NCBI GenBank assembly: GCA_041397765.1
Contig: JAWKWA010000011.1
Span: forward strand, 62,001-126,000
DNA length: 64,000 bases
Direction of reading: 5' to 3'
Source of the DNA: JAWKWA01 sp041397765
GTDB taxonomy: Bacteria; Pseudomonadota; Alphaproteobacteria; Rhizobiales; Hyphomicrobiaceae
Shown here: positions 1 through 10,055 of the stretch, in pieces
Position numbering within the stretch: position 1 is the stretch's first letter
How the letters are laid out: every line of letters starts with the position of its first letter
Program-made: the position numbers and the translations under genes
Notes under the pieces: generated by a model
What the model was told of the DNA's origin: nothing
Databases searched by the model: none
What the model saw: the letters and a program-made list of their open reading frames with translations, nothing else

Positions 1-1
1 T

Positions 2-439
2 GGCGAGAACTGCGCCCCTCTCGCCGCCACCCTCGCCCGCCTGCCCGCCACCCGTCAGGAGCGGGTATTCGCACGGCTCGAGCTTGCCTTTCCCCTGCTC
101 CTCGTCATGCTGGCCCTCTTCTGGATCGCCTCGGGGACGATCGGCCTCTGGCAGCGTGAGGCGGCCATGGCCGTGCTCGCCGATGCGATGCCCGCCCGAT
201 CGGCCGCGGCGGCCGTCGTCGGCGGCGCGCTCCTCGATCTCGGCCTCGGTTTCGGCATGCTGATCGCCCGCTGGCACCGGTGGGCGCTCGTCGGCTCGAT
301 CGCCCTCTCGCTCGCCTATCTGGCGCTCGGGACCCTGCTGACGCCCGCACTCTGGGCCGATCCTCTCGGCCCCTTCGCCAAGGTGGTGCCCGTCATCGGC
401 CTCGCCTTGGCGCTCCTTGCCCGCGGAGACGAGCGCTGA
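2..439 (+). CDS. C-terminal part of a DoxX-like membrane protein (5' end outside window)
   Basis: The reading frame is open from the first bases of the window, so the gene starts upstream. The visible 145 residues hold about four hydrophobic segments, beginning with a stretch around LELAFPLLLVML and continuing through FWIASGTIGLW, with short charged turns. This layout is that of the DoxX-like (DoxX_3) domain that often forms the C-terminus of NAD(P)H-binding SDR-type proteins in alphaproteobacteria; the dehydrogenase half, if present, lies outside. The stop codon overlaps the next start by one base (TGATG), so the two genes are translationally coupled. The membrane location is clear; the family call is from recognition of the pattern and is moderate. 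Confidence 0.6.
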   Translation, partial: GENCAPLAATLARLPATRQERVFARLELAFPLLLVMLALFWIASGTIGLWQREAAMAVLADAMPARSAAAAVVGGALLDLGLGFGMLIARWHRWALVGSIALSLAYLALGTLLTPALWADPLGPFAKVVPVIGLALALLARGDER

Positions 440-927
440 TGGCCGCCCTGCTCCCCGACTGGCTCCACTTCCTGCGTTGGCTGCACATCATGGGCGCGAC
501 GGTCCTGCTCGGCACCGGCGCGGGCATCGCCTTTTTCATGCTGATGGCGCACCGGACCGGCGAGCCGCGGCTTGTCGCCCATGTCGCCCGCACCGTCGTG
601 ATCGCCGATTTCCTCTTCACCGCCACCGCAGTCGTCGCCCAGCCCGTGACCGGCGCATTGCTCGCCCGCGGGCTCGGCTGGTCGCTGACCGAGGGTTGGA
701 TCCTCGCCTCGCTGGCGCTCTATGTCGTGACGGGTCTCTTCTGGCTACCGGTCGTCGTCATCCAGCACCGGATGATGCGTCTCGCCGAGGCCGCGGTCCG
801 CAACGGCCTGCCACTTCCCGAGGCTTATGGCCGCCTTTTCCGCATCTGGTTCCTGTGCGGCTTCCCCGCCTTCGCCGCCGTGCTCGCCATCATCTGGCTG
901 ATGGTGACGCGCCCGGTCGGCTGGTAG
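439..927 (+). CDS. DUF2269 family integral membrane protein
   Basis: A 162-residue protein with four predicted membrane helices: LRWLHIMGATVLLGTGAG near the N-terminus, a second around VIADFLFTATAVVAQPVTGA, a third at ILASLALYVVTGLFWLPVVV and a last at FPAFAAVLAIIWLMV. The early His in WLHIMG and the arginine-rich RRLAEAA-like cytosolic loop are typical of DUF2269, a small family without a known function. The start is the ATG overlapping the upstream stop; longer in-frame starts further 5' would run through the preceding gene in another frame. It forms a two-gene unit with the DoxX-like gene. Confidence 0.75.
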   Translation: MAALLPDWLHFLRWLHIMGATVLLGTGAGIAFFMLMAHRTGEPRLVAHVARTVVIADFLFTATAVVAQPVTGALLARGLGWSLTEGWILASLALYVVTGLFWLPVVVIQHRMMRLAEAAVRNGLPLPEAYGRLFRIWFLCGFPAFAAVLAIIWLMVTRPVGW

Positions 928-981
928 GAACTGACTGCGGCCTGGTGGAACCTGACCTCCGTTCCTGTCGATGCGCAGGCC

Positions 982-1835
982 TCACCCGGCCTGTTTGCCG
1001 AGCCAGTGGGGCGGCTCGGTCGGTCGCCAGTTGTGACCACGCCGCGATGATGCCCAGCGCCGGACTTCGTCCTCGAGCAGGAGGCGCGCGCTCGTTTCGA
1101 GACGCTCCATGCCATCGTCGAGCTTGTCGCGCCATTCCGGCCCCTCGTCCCAGGCGGCGACGAACGCCTCGGCGAGCTCGTTCGGTCGCTCGCGGACAAG
1201 CGCGCAGATCAGCACTTCCGCCTGCGCGATGTCCTTGGAGGCTTTGGCTTGATCAAACCGTGAGGCGGCGACGATCAGCTTGTGGACGGCGAACCGCTCT
1301 GCGCGCGGAATTGTGACTGGAACTCCAGCATCGGCGCAGCACCGATCGCTCGGGCTCGTGGATCAGATAATCCAGATGACGCAAGGGCTGGGCGCCCGAT
1401 CCGCCCGGCGCGCCTTCATTCGTGCAGGACGGCGGGCATAACCATCCGAGCCCCGTCTGGCGTCAGCATGTCGACCATGTAGCCCGCACGATTGCGATAA
1501 CGGGCCGTCACGAACGGATCAGCCGGATCAAGGATGTCGCAGTGAAGCTGTCATCGATGCTGCGGATGACCTCGATGACCGGCGGCATGCATCATCAAGG
1601 TTTTCGGAGATGCCAAAATCCGCGCGAAGTCGACGTCTCCCGTCATTACCGCGCGGGCACCGAGCTTCATGCCGAGGAGTCCGGCATACGCTTGGAACGC
1701 GAGTGTCCCGACGAGTACGCCTCGCAGCCGAAAGAACCCGGCCCCAGCCATTGCCTCTACGACACGCGCGGAATAACCGTCTGCGGCCGGCAAGCCGGCC
1801 GCGAGCAGCGGCAGGGGTTTCAGGCGGCCGCGCCT
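982..1835 (-). pseudogene. Decayed GSU2403-type nucleotidyltransferase-fold gene
   Basis: Read leftward, homologous segments lie in several frames: EAMAGAGFFRLRGVLVGT and MTGDVDFARI (about 1640-1810), then VIEVIRSIDDSF, then DILDPADPFVTARYRNRAG with MVDMLTP, then QPLRHLDYLIHEPE, then PRAERFAVHKLIVAA running into the last open 77 codons (982-1215) that end GLFAKQ-like at a TGA. These blocks appear in the order expected for the GSU2403 nucleotidyltransferase-fold family, but at least three frame changes separate them, and the N-terminal third is missing, replaced by unrelated sequence next to the trpB end. The frame changes are not in homopolymers, so this is genuine decay. No intact product is possible. 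Confidence 0.7.
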
Positions 1836-1884
1836 GGGCTCGATCGGCCGAGATGCGGCCCTATCCACTCGCCTGCCTGTTTGC

Positions 1885-3144
1885 TCAAATCTCCATGTCG
1901 AGATATTTCGCGACCGAAAAGATGTCCTTGTCGCCACGACCGCACATGTTCATGACGAGGAGATTGTCCTTCTTCAGCTTGGGCGCGAGCTTCATGACAT
2001 AGGAAAGGGCGTGCGCCGGCTCGAGCGCGGGGATGATGCCCTCGAGCTTCGTGCAGAGCTGGAAGGCCTCGAGCGCCTCCTTGTCGGTCGCCGAGACGTA
2101 GGTGACCCGGCCGGTGTCCTTCAGATAGGCGTGCTCCGGTCCGACGCCCGGATAGTCGAGCCCGGCCGAGATCGAGTGCCCCTCAAGGATCTGCCCGTCC
2201 TCGTCCTGCAGCAGATAGGTGCGGTTGCCGTGCAGGACGCCCGGCCGTCCGCCGTTCATCGAGGCCGCATGCCCGTTCGGCACCTCGAGACCGTGCCCAC
2301 CGGCTTCCACGCCATAGATCGCGACGCCCTTGTCGTCGAGGAACGGGTGGAACAGGCCCATGGCGTTCGAGCCGCCGCCGATCGCCGCCACCAGCGTGTC
2401 CGGCAGCCGGCCTTCGGCCGCCATCATCTGCTGACGAACCTCCTCGCCGATCACCGACTGGAAGTCGCGTACCATGGCCGGATAGGGGTGAGGCCCCGCC
2501 ACCGTGCCGATGATGTAGTAGGTGTCGTCCACATTGGCGACCCAGTCGCGGAGCGCCTCGTTCATGGCGTCCTTCAGCGTCGCATGGCCGGAATGGGCCG
2601 GCCGCACCTCGGCGCCGAGCAGTCGCATGCGGAATACGTTCGGCTTCTGCCGCTCGATATCGGTGGCGCCCATATAGACGACGCAGGGCAGGTTGAACTT
2701 CGCCGCGACCGTCGCCACCGCGACGCCGTGCTGCCCGGCCCCCGTTTCGGCGATGATGCGGGTCTTGCCCATGCGCTTGGCGAGCAGGATCTGGCCGAGG
2801 CAGTTGTTGATCTTGTGGCTGCCGGTGTGGTTGAGCTCGTCGCGCTTGAAATAGACCTTGGCGCCCTTCAGATGCTCGGTCAGCCGCTCGGCGAGATAGA
2901 GCGGGCTCGGCCGGCCATTGTAGTGCGTGTGCAGGTGCTTCAGCTCGGCATGGAATTTCGGATCGCGTTTCGCCGCCTCGTAGGCCTTCTCCAGATCGAG
3001 GATCAGCGGCATCAGCGTCTCGGCGACGAAGCGCCCGCCGTATAGCCCGAAATGACCGCGCTCGTCCGGCCCGGTGCGATAGCTGTTGGGCTGTCCGGTG
3101 GTTGCCGCCTTCGTCGTCGTCTTCTCGCTTTTCGCCTTCGCCAT
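1885..3144 (-). CDS. trpB: Tryptophan synthase beta chain
   Basis: TrpB condenses indole with L-serine to give L-tryptophan, using pyridoxal phosphate, in the cytosolic alpha2-beta2 complex with TrpA. The 419-residue product has the PLP lysine in NHTGSHKINN (Lys111), the glycine-rich phosphate loop GGGSNAMG, and the ETGAGQHG substrate loop, all intact; length is normal with a short alanine/lysine-rich N-terminal extension (first 20 residues). It follows trpF on the same strand after an 88-base gap. In most related genomes trpA comes directly after trpB; here a decayed nucleotidyltransferase gene occupies that place, so trpA must be elsewhere or absent. Confidence 0.98.
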   Translation of the reverse strand: MAKAKSEKTTTKAATTGQPNSYRTGPDERGHFGLYGGRFVAETLMPLILDLEKAYEAAKRDPKFHAELKHLHTHYNGRPSPLYLAERLTEHLKGAKVYFKRDELNHTGSHKINNCLGQILLAKRMGKTRIIAETGAGQHGVAVATVAAKFNLPCVVYMGATDIERQKPNVFRMRLLGAEVRPAHSGHATLKDAMNEALRDWVANVDDTYYIIGTVAGPHPYPAMVRDFQSVIGEEVRQQMMAAEGRLPDTLVAAIGGGSNAMGLFHPFLDDKGVAIYGVEAGGHGLEVPNGHAASMNGGRPGVLHGNRTYLLQDEDGQILEGHSISAGLDYPGVGPEHAYLKDTGRVTYVSATDKEALEAFQLCTKLEGIIPALEPAHALSYVMKLAPKLKKDNLLVMNMCGRGDKDIFSVAKYLDMEI

Positions 3145-3232
3145 TGCCCTTGCCTTGAGCCTTCCTGCTCGTCAGATTTGTACAGATCCCTCGAGGAGAC
3201 GGACCGGTTGTTCGACCGGCCAAGTCCCCCGA

Positions 3233-3892
3233 TCAAGCCCCTTCGCCCGCCGCCTGCGCTTCGGCCACGAAGCGGCCGATCAACGCGCAGTCCTTCTCCC
3301 CCGGCCGCCGCTCGACGCCGGACGACACATCGACCATCGGCGCCCCGGTCAGACGGACCGCCGCGGCGACGGTGTCGGGCGTGAGGCCCCCCGACAGCAT
3401 ATAGGGCCCATCGCCCGCGACCGCCTCGAGCGCCCGCCAGTCGAACGTGATGCCGTTCCCCCCCGGCAGCGCGCCTTTGAGCCCCTTGGGCGCCTTGGCG
3501 TCGAACATGATGCGATCGGCGACGCCACGAAAGGCGCGCGACTGGAGCGCGTCTGCGGCCGTCTCGACCTTGATGACCTTCATCACCGGCACGCCCGAAA
3601 GAGCCCTGACCGCCGCGACCCGCTCCGGGCTCTCGCTGCCATGCAGCTGAATGAGATCGGGCCGGATCGCCTCGGCCGCACGCCGCACCAGATCGTCGTC
3701 CGGATCGACCATCAGCACGACCACCTCGGCATGCCCGCGCGCCAGCTCCGCCAGCTCCGCCGCCGTCTCGAGCGAGACGTTGCGCGGACTCTTTGGAAAG
3801 AGCACGAGACCGATCATGTCGGCGCCGGCCTCGAGCGCGGCACGAAGCGTCTCGGGCGTGCTGAGGCCACAGATCTTGACCTTGACCGGCAT
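3233..3892 (-). CDS. trpF: Phosphoribosylanthranilate isomerase
   Basis: TrpF catalyses the Amadori rearrangement of N-(5-phosphoribosyl)anthranilate in tryptophan synthesis. The 219-residue TIM-barrel protein starts MPVKVKICGL with the catalytic cysteine (Cys8) in the KICGL motif, has LIQLHGSE in the middle, the catalytic aspartate in IMFDAK, and the phosphate-binding PYMLSGGL and VDVSSGVE loops near the C-terminus. Size is typical. It is the first gene of a trpF-trpB unit; its promoter must lie in the 300-base divergent spacer shared with the FAH-family gene. Confidence 0.97.
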   Translation of the reverse strand: MPVKVKICGLSTPETLRAALEAGADMIGLVLFPKSPRNVSLETAAELAELARGHAEVVVLMVDPDDDLVRRAAEAIRPDLIQLHGSESPERVAAVRALSGVPVMKVIKVETAADALQSRAFRGVADRIMFDAKAPKGLKGALPGGNGITFDWRALEAVAGDGPYMLSGGLTPDTVAAAVRLTGAPMVDVSSGVERRPGEKDCALIGRFVAEAQAAGEGA

Positions 3893-4195
3893 GTCGGGCG
3901 TCGGCTCGCTCAGGATGGGCCGCCGGCCTCGCGGGACCGCGGCCCTCGTCGGCCCGCAGGATCGCCCGCGGGGGGGGCGCGCATTGCTGTTGCGCGCAAC
4001 CTAGTTCATTTCGCTTCGCGGTGGAAAGCGCTTCCTCATGCCGGACCGGCCGCCTGCTCGTGTGCCTCTCCCCAGCGACAGGAATGATTGAGCTTTGCAG
4101 GGTGTCGGCTATTTTCACGTCCTGCGGTGGCGGACGGCGCCGCCGGGCGATTGAGCGCCGGACAGGTAATGCCTGGCGCGACGAGGGAGGGACCG
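3893..4195. other. Divergent intergenic spacer with a 12-bp palindrome
   Basis: No gene is seen here between the leftward trp genes and the rightward FAH-family gene. At 3989-4000 there is a perfect 12-base palindrome, GTTGCGCGCAAC, about 100 bases from the trpF start, which could be a regulator site. A G-rich run (GGGGGGG) precedes it. No trp leader peptide or attenuator could be recognised. Confidence 0.4.
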
Positions 4196-5041
4196 ATGAA
4201 ACTGCTGCGCTTTGGACCGAAGGGCGAGGAGAAGCCGGGCCTTCTCGACGGTGCCGGCCGCCTCCGCGATCTCTCCGCCGCCGTCGCCGACATTGCCGGT
4301 CCCGCCCTCTCGTCCTCGGCGCTCGACCGGCTCCGGGCGATCGACCCCGCCTCCCTGCCCCTGGTCGCCGGCACACCACGCCTTGGCCCTTGCGTCGGCG
4401 CGGTCGGCAAGCTGATCGCCATCGGGCTCAACTATTCCGACCACGCCGCCGAGACCGGCATGGAGGTCCCCTCCGAGCCGATCGTCTTCATGAAAGCCAC
4501 CTCCTCGATCTGCGGCCCCGCCGACCCCCTGGAGATCCCGCGCGGATCGCAGAAGACCGATTGGGAGGTCGAGCTCGGCGTCGTCATCGGCACCCGCGCC
4601 AAATATGTGTCTGAGGCCGATGCGCTCGCCCATGTCGCGGGCTATTGCGTCGTCAACGACGTCTCCGAGCGCGCCTTCCAGGCCGAGCGCAAGGGCCAGT
4701 GGACCAAGGGCAAGAGCCACGACACGTTCGGCCCCATCGGTCCCTGGCTCGTCACCGCCGACGAGATCGCCGATCCCCAGGCGCTGAAACTGTGGTGCGA
4801 GATCGACGGCCACCGCTACCAGGACGGCACCACCGCCACCATGGTCTACGGCGTCCGGTTCCTCGTCGCCTACCTCTCGCAGTTCATGACGCTGGAGCCA
4901 GGCGACGTCATCGCGACCGGCACGCCCCCCGGCGTCGGCCTCGGCATCAAGCCCGCCCCCGTCTTTCTGAGGCCCGGCCAGCGCGTCCGCCTGGGCGTCG
5001 AGGGCCTTGGCGAGCAGGACCACGAGACCATCGCCGCCTGA
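4196..5041 (+). CDS. Fumarylacetoacetate hydrolase family protein
   Basis: The 281-residue protein belongs to the FAH superfamily of metal-dependent C-C bond hydrolases and decarboxylases (fumarylpyruvate, acylpyruvate and 2,4-diketo-acid hydrolases, and proteins annotated ureidoglycolate lyase). Seen features: the family-typical GKLIAIGLNYSDHAAE, the FMKATSSICGP loop, the metal-ligand stretch DWEVELGVVIG, YCVVNDVSER, and the C-terminal ATGTPPGVG motif. Start chosen at the ATG preceded by GAGGGAGGGA; the longer upstream frame is not protein-like. It stands alone, so the exact substrate cannot be deduced; 2-hydroxyhepta- or acylpyruvate-type diketo acids are likely. Confidence 0.9.
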   Translation: MKLLRFGPKGEEKPGLLDGAGRLRDLSAAVADIAGPALSSSALDRLRAIDPASLPLVAGTPRLGPCVGAVGKLIAIGLNYSDHAAETGMEVPSEPIVFMKATSSICGPADPLEIPRGSQKTDWEVELGVVIGTRAKYVSEADALAHVAGYCVVNDVSERAFQAERKGQWTKGKSHDTFGPIGPWLVTADEIADPQALKLWCEIDGHRYQDGTTATMVYGVRFLVAYLSQFMTLEPGDVIATGTPPGVGLGIKPAPVFLRPGQRVRLGVEGLGEQDHETIAA

Positions 5042-5164
5042 GCCCGGTATTGTCGGCGTAATCCTCGCCGGCAGCGCCTCTATCCTCTTAGGAGATCTTG
5101 CGAATCCATTTACGGTGGACCCGGCGCATCCGCGCCGCTGACACCATCGCGAGGAGCTTGAGAG

Positions 5165-5416
5165 ATGGCCCGCAAGTCGACCACCGACAACGGCACCGGC
5201 AAGAACGCGGCATCCTCCGCCGCCAAGGTTCTGCGTGATCCCAAGGCATCGAAGGAGGCCAAGTCGGCGGCGGCCTCCGCCCTGACTCAGAAGGGCAGCA
5301 AGGAGAACACCTCCAAGAAGGTCGCGACCTCCGCCGCCAAGACGCTCCGCGACCCCAAGGCCTCCAAGGAGGCGAAATCCGCCGCGGCCTCCGCGTTGAA
5401 GCAGAAGAAGAAGTAG
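5165..5416 (+). CDS. Small Lys/Ala-rich protein made of two tandem repeats
   Basis: An 83-residue, highly basic hydrophilic protein. It is an internal duplication: AAKVLRDPKASKEAKSAAAS (about residues 19-38) recurs almost unchanged as AAKTLRDPKASKEAKSAAAS (about 58-77), each followed by ALxQK, with a KENTSKK linker. The start has GAGGAGCTTGAGAG upstream. Proteins of this kind are widespread in Hyphomicrobiales and remain uncharacterised; the composition suggests an unstructured or helical nucleic-acid-associated or desiccation/stress-type protein, which is inference only. A GC-rich hairpin (5423-5440) lies just after the stop. Confidence 0.8.
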   Translation: MARKSTTDNGTGKNAASSAAKVLRDPKASKEAKSAAASALTQKGSKENTSKKVATSAAKTLRDPKASKEAKSAAASALKQKKK

Positions 5417-5793
5417 CGGCACCGGAGCTTGCGGGCTCCGCCAGTCGCGCACCGCCCCCAAACGCGGATGGCGCGGCGCTCGATGCCGGGTCGGGCTTTG
5501 CTCGTCCCGGCGGTATTGCCGGGCCACCCGCTTTGCGCTTGCGCCCTCTGTCGACTGTATTTCCCGGCCCATGCGACATTTGGCAGCGGCGCTGCCCGAT
5601 CTCCGCTCTGGAAAGCGCATCGCGATGGATGGCCCTGGGCCCCTCGCGCGTTTACTGAGGTCGAGGTCGCCTTGCGAATCCGATGGACACCCGGTCGACC
5701 CCGGCCCGCCCGGCCGTCGCGAGGCACGGCAAAGTGCTGTCGCATTCCTTGCCGATAGTCGGCAGCAGCGGGCACGTTTGGGGGAGAGCAACG
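5417..5793. other. Intergenic spacer before the bactofilin gene
   Basis: No convincing gene. A short hairpin CGGAGC-TTGCGG-GCTCCG (5423-5440) directly after the small repeat protein could end its transcript but has no T tract. An in-frame ATG at 5683 would lengthen the next protein by 37 residues, but that stretch is rich in Pro/Arg/His and unlike the family, so I treat it as leader sequence. Confidence 0.35.
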
Positions 5794-6444
5794 GTGGCCG
5801 GTCAAGGCGACGTGACGATCATCAGGGAGGACGCGTTTCTCAAGGGACGCATCCGGCGCTGTCATCACATTCAGATCGAAGGCTATGTCGAGGGCGAGAT
5901 CATCGCCGACGAGGTGATCGTCCAACCCTCGGGACGCCTGTTCGGCAAGGTGCGCGCCCAGACCCTCGACGTGCTCGGCTTCGTCCAGGGCGACGTCACC
6001 GTCCTCGGCCTCTGCCGCATCGCCGAAACCGGCACGCTGAACGGCAATGTGGTCTATGGCCAGCTCACCATGGACGCCGGCGGCAATCTGAGCGCCGATG
6101 TGCGCAACGTGCCCCCGACCATCGACGGCGATTTCGAGCTGACCGTCGACAAGGGGCGCGCCGTCCGCATCACCACGCACGACCTGACGGTCCACGATCC
6201 CGACGACGTGGCCGAGAACCTCGTCTACACGATCACCAATCCCCGCAATGGCTCGGTGGTCCTGTCCGACGGCGGCAATCGCCCGGTCGAGAGCTTCACC
6301 CAGGCCGACATCATCGGCGACCGCGTGCTGTTCCTCCACGACGGCAGCCATTCCAACGAAGCGACCTTCGACGTCGTGGTGGCCGACAGCCAGGGCGCCA
6401 CATCGGGTGAGCCGCGCCGCGTCACCATCGCGGTCCGCGGCTGA
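5794..6444 (+). CDS. Bactofilin (polymer-forming cytoskeletal protein) with C-terminal cadherin-like domain
   Basis: The first ~105 residues form the bactofilin beta-helix: repeated short turns such as GRIRRCHHIQIEGYVEGEI, ADEVIVQPSGRLFGKVRAQT, VQGDVTVLG and GTLNGNVVYGQL. Bactofilins polymerise without nucleotide and scaffold envelope processes. Residues ~115-216 are a separate domain with VHDPDDVAENLVYTITNP, NGSVVL, a SFTQADI motif and VLFLHDGSHSNEATFDVVV, matching the CSPG/cadherin-like repeat seen in large adhesins. I chose the GTG start because GGGGGAGAG sits six bases upstream; ATG 5683 is the alternative. The fusion is unusual, since cadherin-like repeats are normally extracellular while bactofilins are cytoplasmic, and no signal peptide is visible. 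Confidence 0.8.
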   Translation: MAGQGDVTIIREDAFLKGRIRRCHHIQIEGYVEGEIIADEVIVQPSGRLFGKVRAQTLDVLGFVQGDVTVLGLCRIAETGTLNGNVVYGQLTMDAGGNLSADVRNVPPTIDGDFELTVDKGRAVRITTHDLTVHDPDDVAENLVYTITNPRNGSVVLSDGGNRPVESFTQADIIGDRVLFLHDGSHSNEATFDVVVADSQGATSGEPRRVTIAVRG

Positions 6445-6489
6445 CGATCCTCCCCGCCCGATTGATCCGCCAAGGCCCGTCGGCCTTGA

Positions 6490-7050
6490 CTACTCCGCCC
6501 ACAGCAGGCCGAGGCGGAACGGTGCCGCCTCGAAAGGTGGCGCCGCCACCTCTTCGTCCTCGCGGAACGTCCGCACCAGATGCCAGCCGGGATCGGCGAT
6601 CGTGAAGACCTCGAGCAGCCGCGCAGCCGGATCGACATGCCAGAGATGCCTGACGCCCTCCCGCCCGTAGATGTCGCGCTTCAGCCCGCGATCGTGCCGC
6701 GCCGTCGCCGGCGAGATCACCTCGCACACCCAGTCGGGCGCCACCTCGAACCATGCCGTGTCGGGCAGCCGCGGCAGCCGCTCGCGCCGCCAGCCGGCGA
6801 GGTCCGGCACCAGCACGTCCTCGCCGAGGTGCAGCTCCGGTTCATCGAGGATCCACCAGCCGCCTGGACCGCCGGCGCCGAGCTGGAATGGCCCGCCGAG
6901 CACGACGCCAAGGCCTGAGCCCGCCAGGACATGGCGCGGCCCCGGACGGGGATGAGTGGTGAGCGCACCACCGAGGATCTCGGCGACGAGATGGGGCGGA
7001 ACGGCCCTCAGATCCTCGTAGGTCGCTCTGGCTGTCGGTCGGTCCTGCAT
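6490..7050 (-). CDS. Uma2 family endonuclease-like protein (DUF820)
   Basis: A 186-residue PD-(D/E)XK-fold protein. Family signatures are present: TYEDLRAVPPHLVAEILGGAL near the N-terminus (E in EILGG), DEPELHLGEDVLVPDLAGWR with the metal-binding aspartate (VPDL), and PDWVCEVISPATARHDRGLK carrying the ExxSPxTxxxDxxxK catalytic motif, followed by KRDIYGREGVRHLWHVDP. All expected acidic and lysine residues are intact. These proteins occur in many copies in cyanobacteria and in few in proteobacteria; their biological role is not established. Nothing nearby suggests a toxin-antitoxin or mobile context. It lies downstream of clpB on the same strand but behind a terminator-like hairpin. Confidence 0.88.
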   Translation of the reverse strand: MQDRPTARATYEDLRAVPPHLVAEILGGALTTHPRPGPRHVLAGSGLGVVLGGPFQLGAGGPGGWWILDEPELHLGEDVLVPDLAGWRRERLPRLPDTAWFEVAPDWVCEVISPATARHDRGLKRDIYGREGVRHLWHVDPAARLLEVFTIADPGWHLVRTFREDEEVAAPPFEAAPFRLGLLWAE

Positions 7051-7116
7051 CTGAGCAGTCTATCACGCATTTTTGCGCGCCGGGCAGCGCCTCGAACAGT
7101 GGCCAGGACGGCAAGA

Positions 7117-7142
7117 AGCCGGGCGTTGGACCTCGCCCGGCT
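7117..7142 (-). terminator. Probable terminator after clpB
   Basis: A perfect 9-bp hairpin, AGCCGGGCG - 8-base loop - CGCCCGGCT, lies 36 bases beyond the clpB stop codon. On the minus strand the stem is followed by TTCTTG, a weak T-rich tail. Confidence 0.6.
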
Positions 7143-7177
7143 CCTTCCCGGTCGACTTGCATGGCGAGGCGCCGGGC

Positions 7178-9769
<2,592 letters not shown>

Positions 9770-9909
9770 GTCTCAGCTCCTCGGCGCGCCACCCGACGTC
9801 CCCATTCGGGGCCCCTCGGCCGGCGCCGTCTGCAGATTGCCGTTGCGGATGATGGCATCGCCCGCGAGCCCGCAACCGGCACTCCCGGAGCCGCCATCCT
9901 CTCGGCGAC

Positions 9910-9939
9910 ATATGGGATCGATCCCGTTGCGGAAAAAGG
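9910..9939 (-). promoter_or_regulatory. Candidate sigma-32 heat-shock promoter of clpB
   Basis: Read leftward there is CCTTTTT (-35 region, 9933-9939), a 16-base spacer, and CCCATAT (-10, 9910-9916), resembling the heat-shock consensus CTTGAA / CCCCATNT, about 140 bases before the clpB start. The -10 half fits well, the -35 half only partly. Confidence 0.35.
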
Positions 9940-10055
9940 GGCGGGGCGCCCCCCGGCGACCGGCTGCCGCAGGCCTTCCGAATGCCCGGTTGCCCACTGT
10001 CGCACTTCCGGACAGGATGTCGGCCGCTGTGCCGTCGAGGTGAGAGAGGCGATCC

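Noticed and set aside
1422..1955. 177-codon rightward frame in the decayed region
   Set aside because: Antisense to recognisable nucleotidyltransferase fragments; its own translation resembles no protein.
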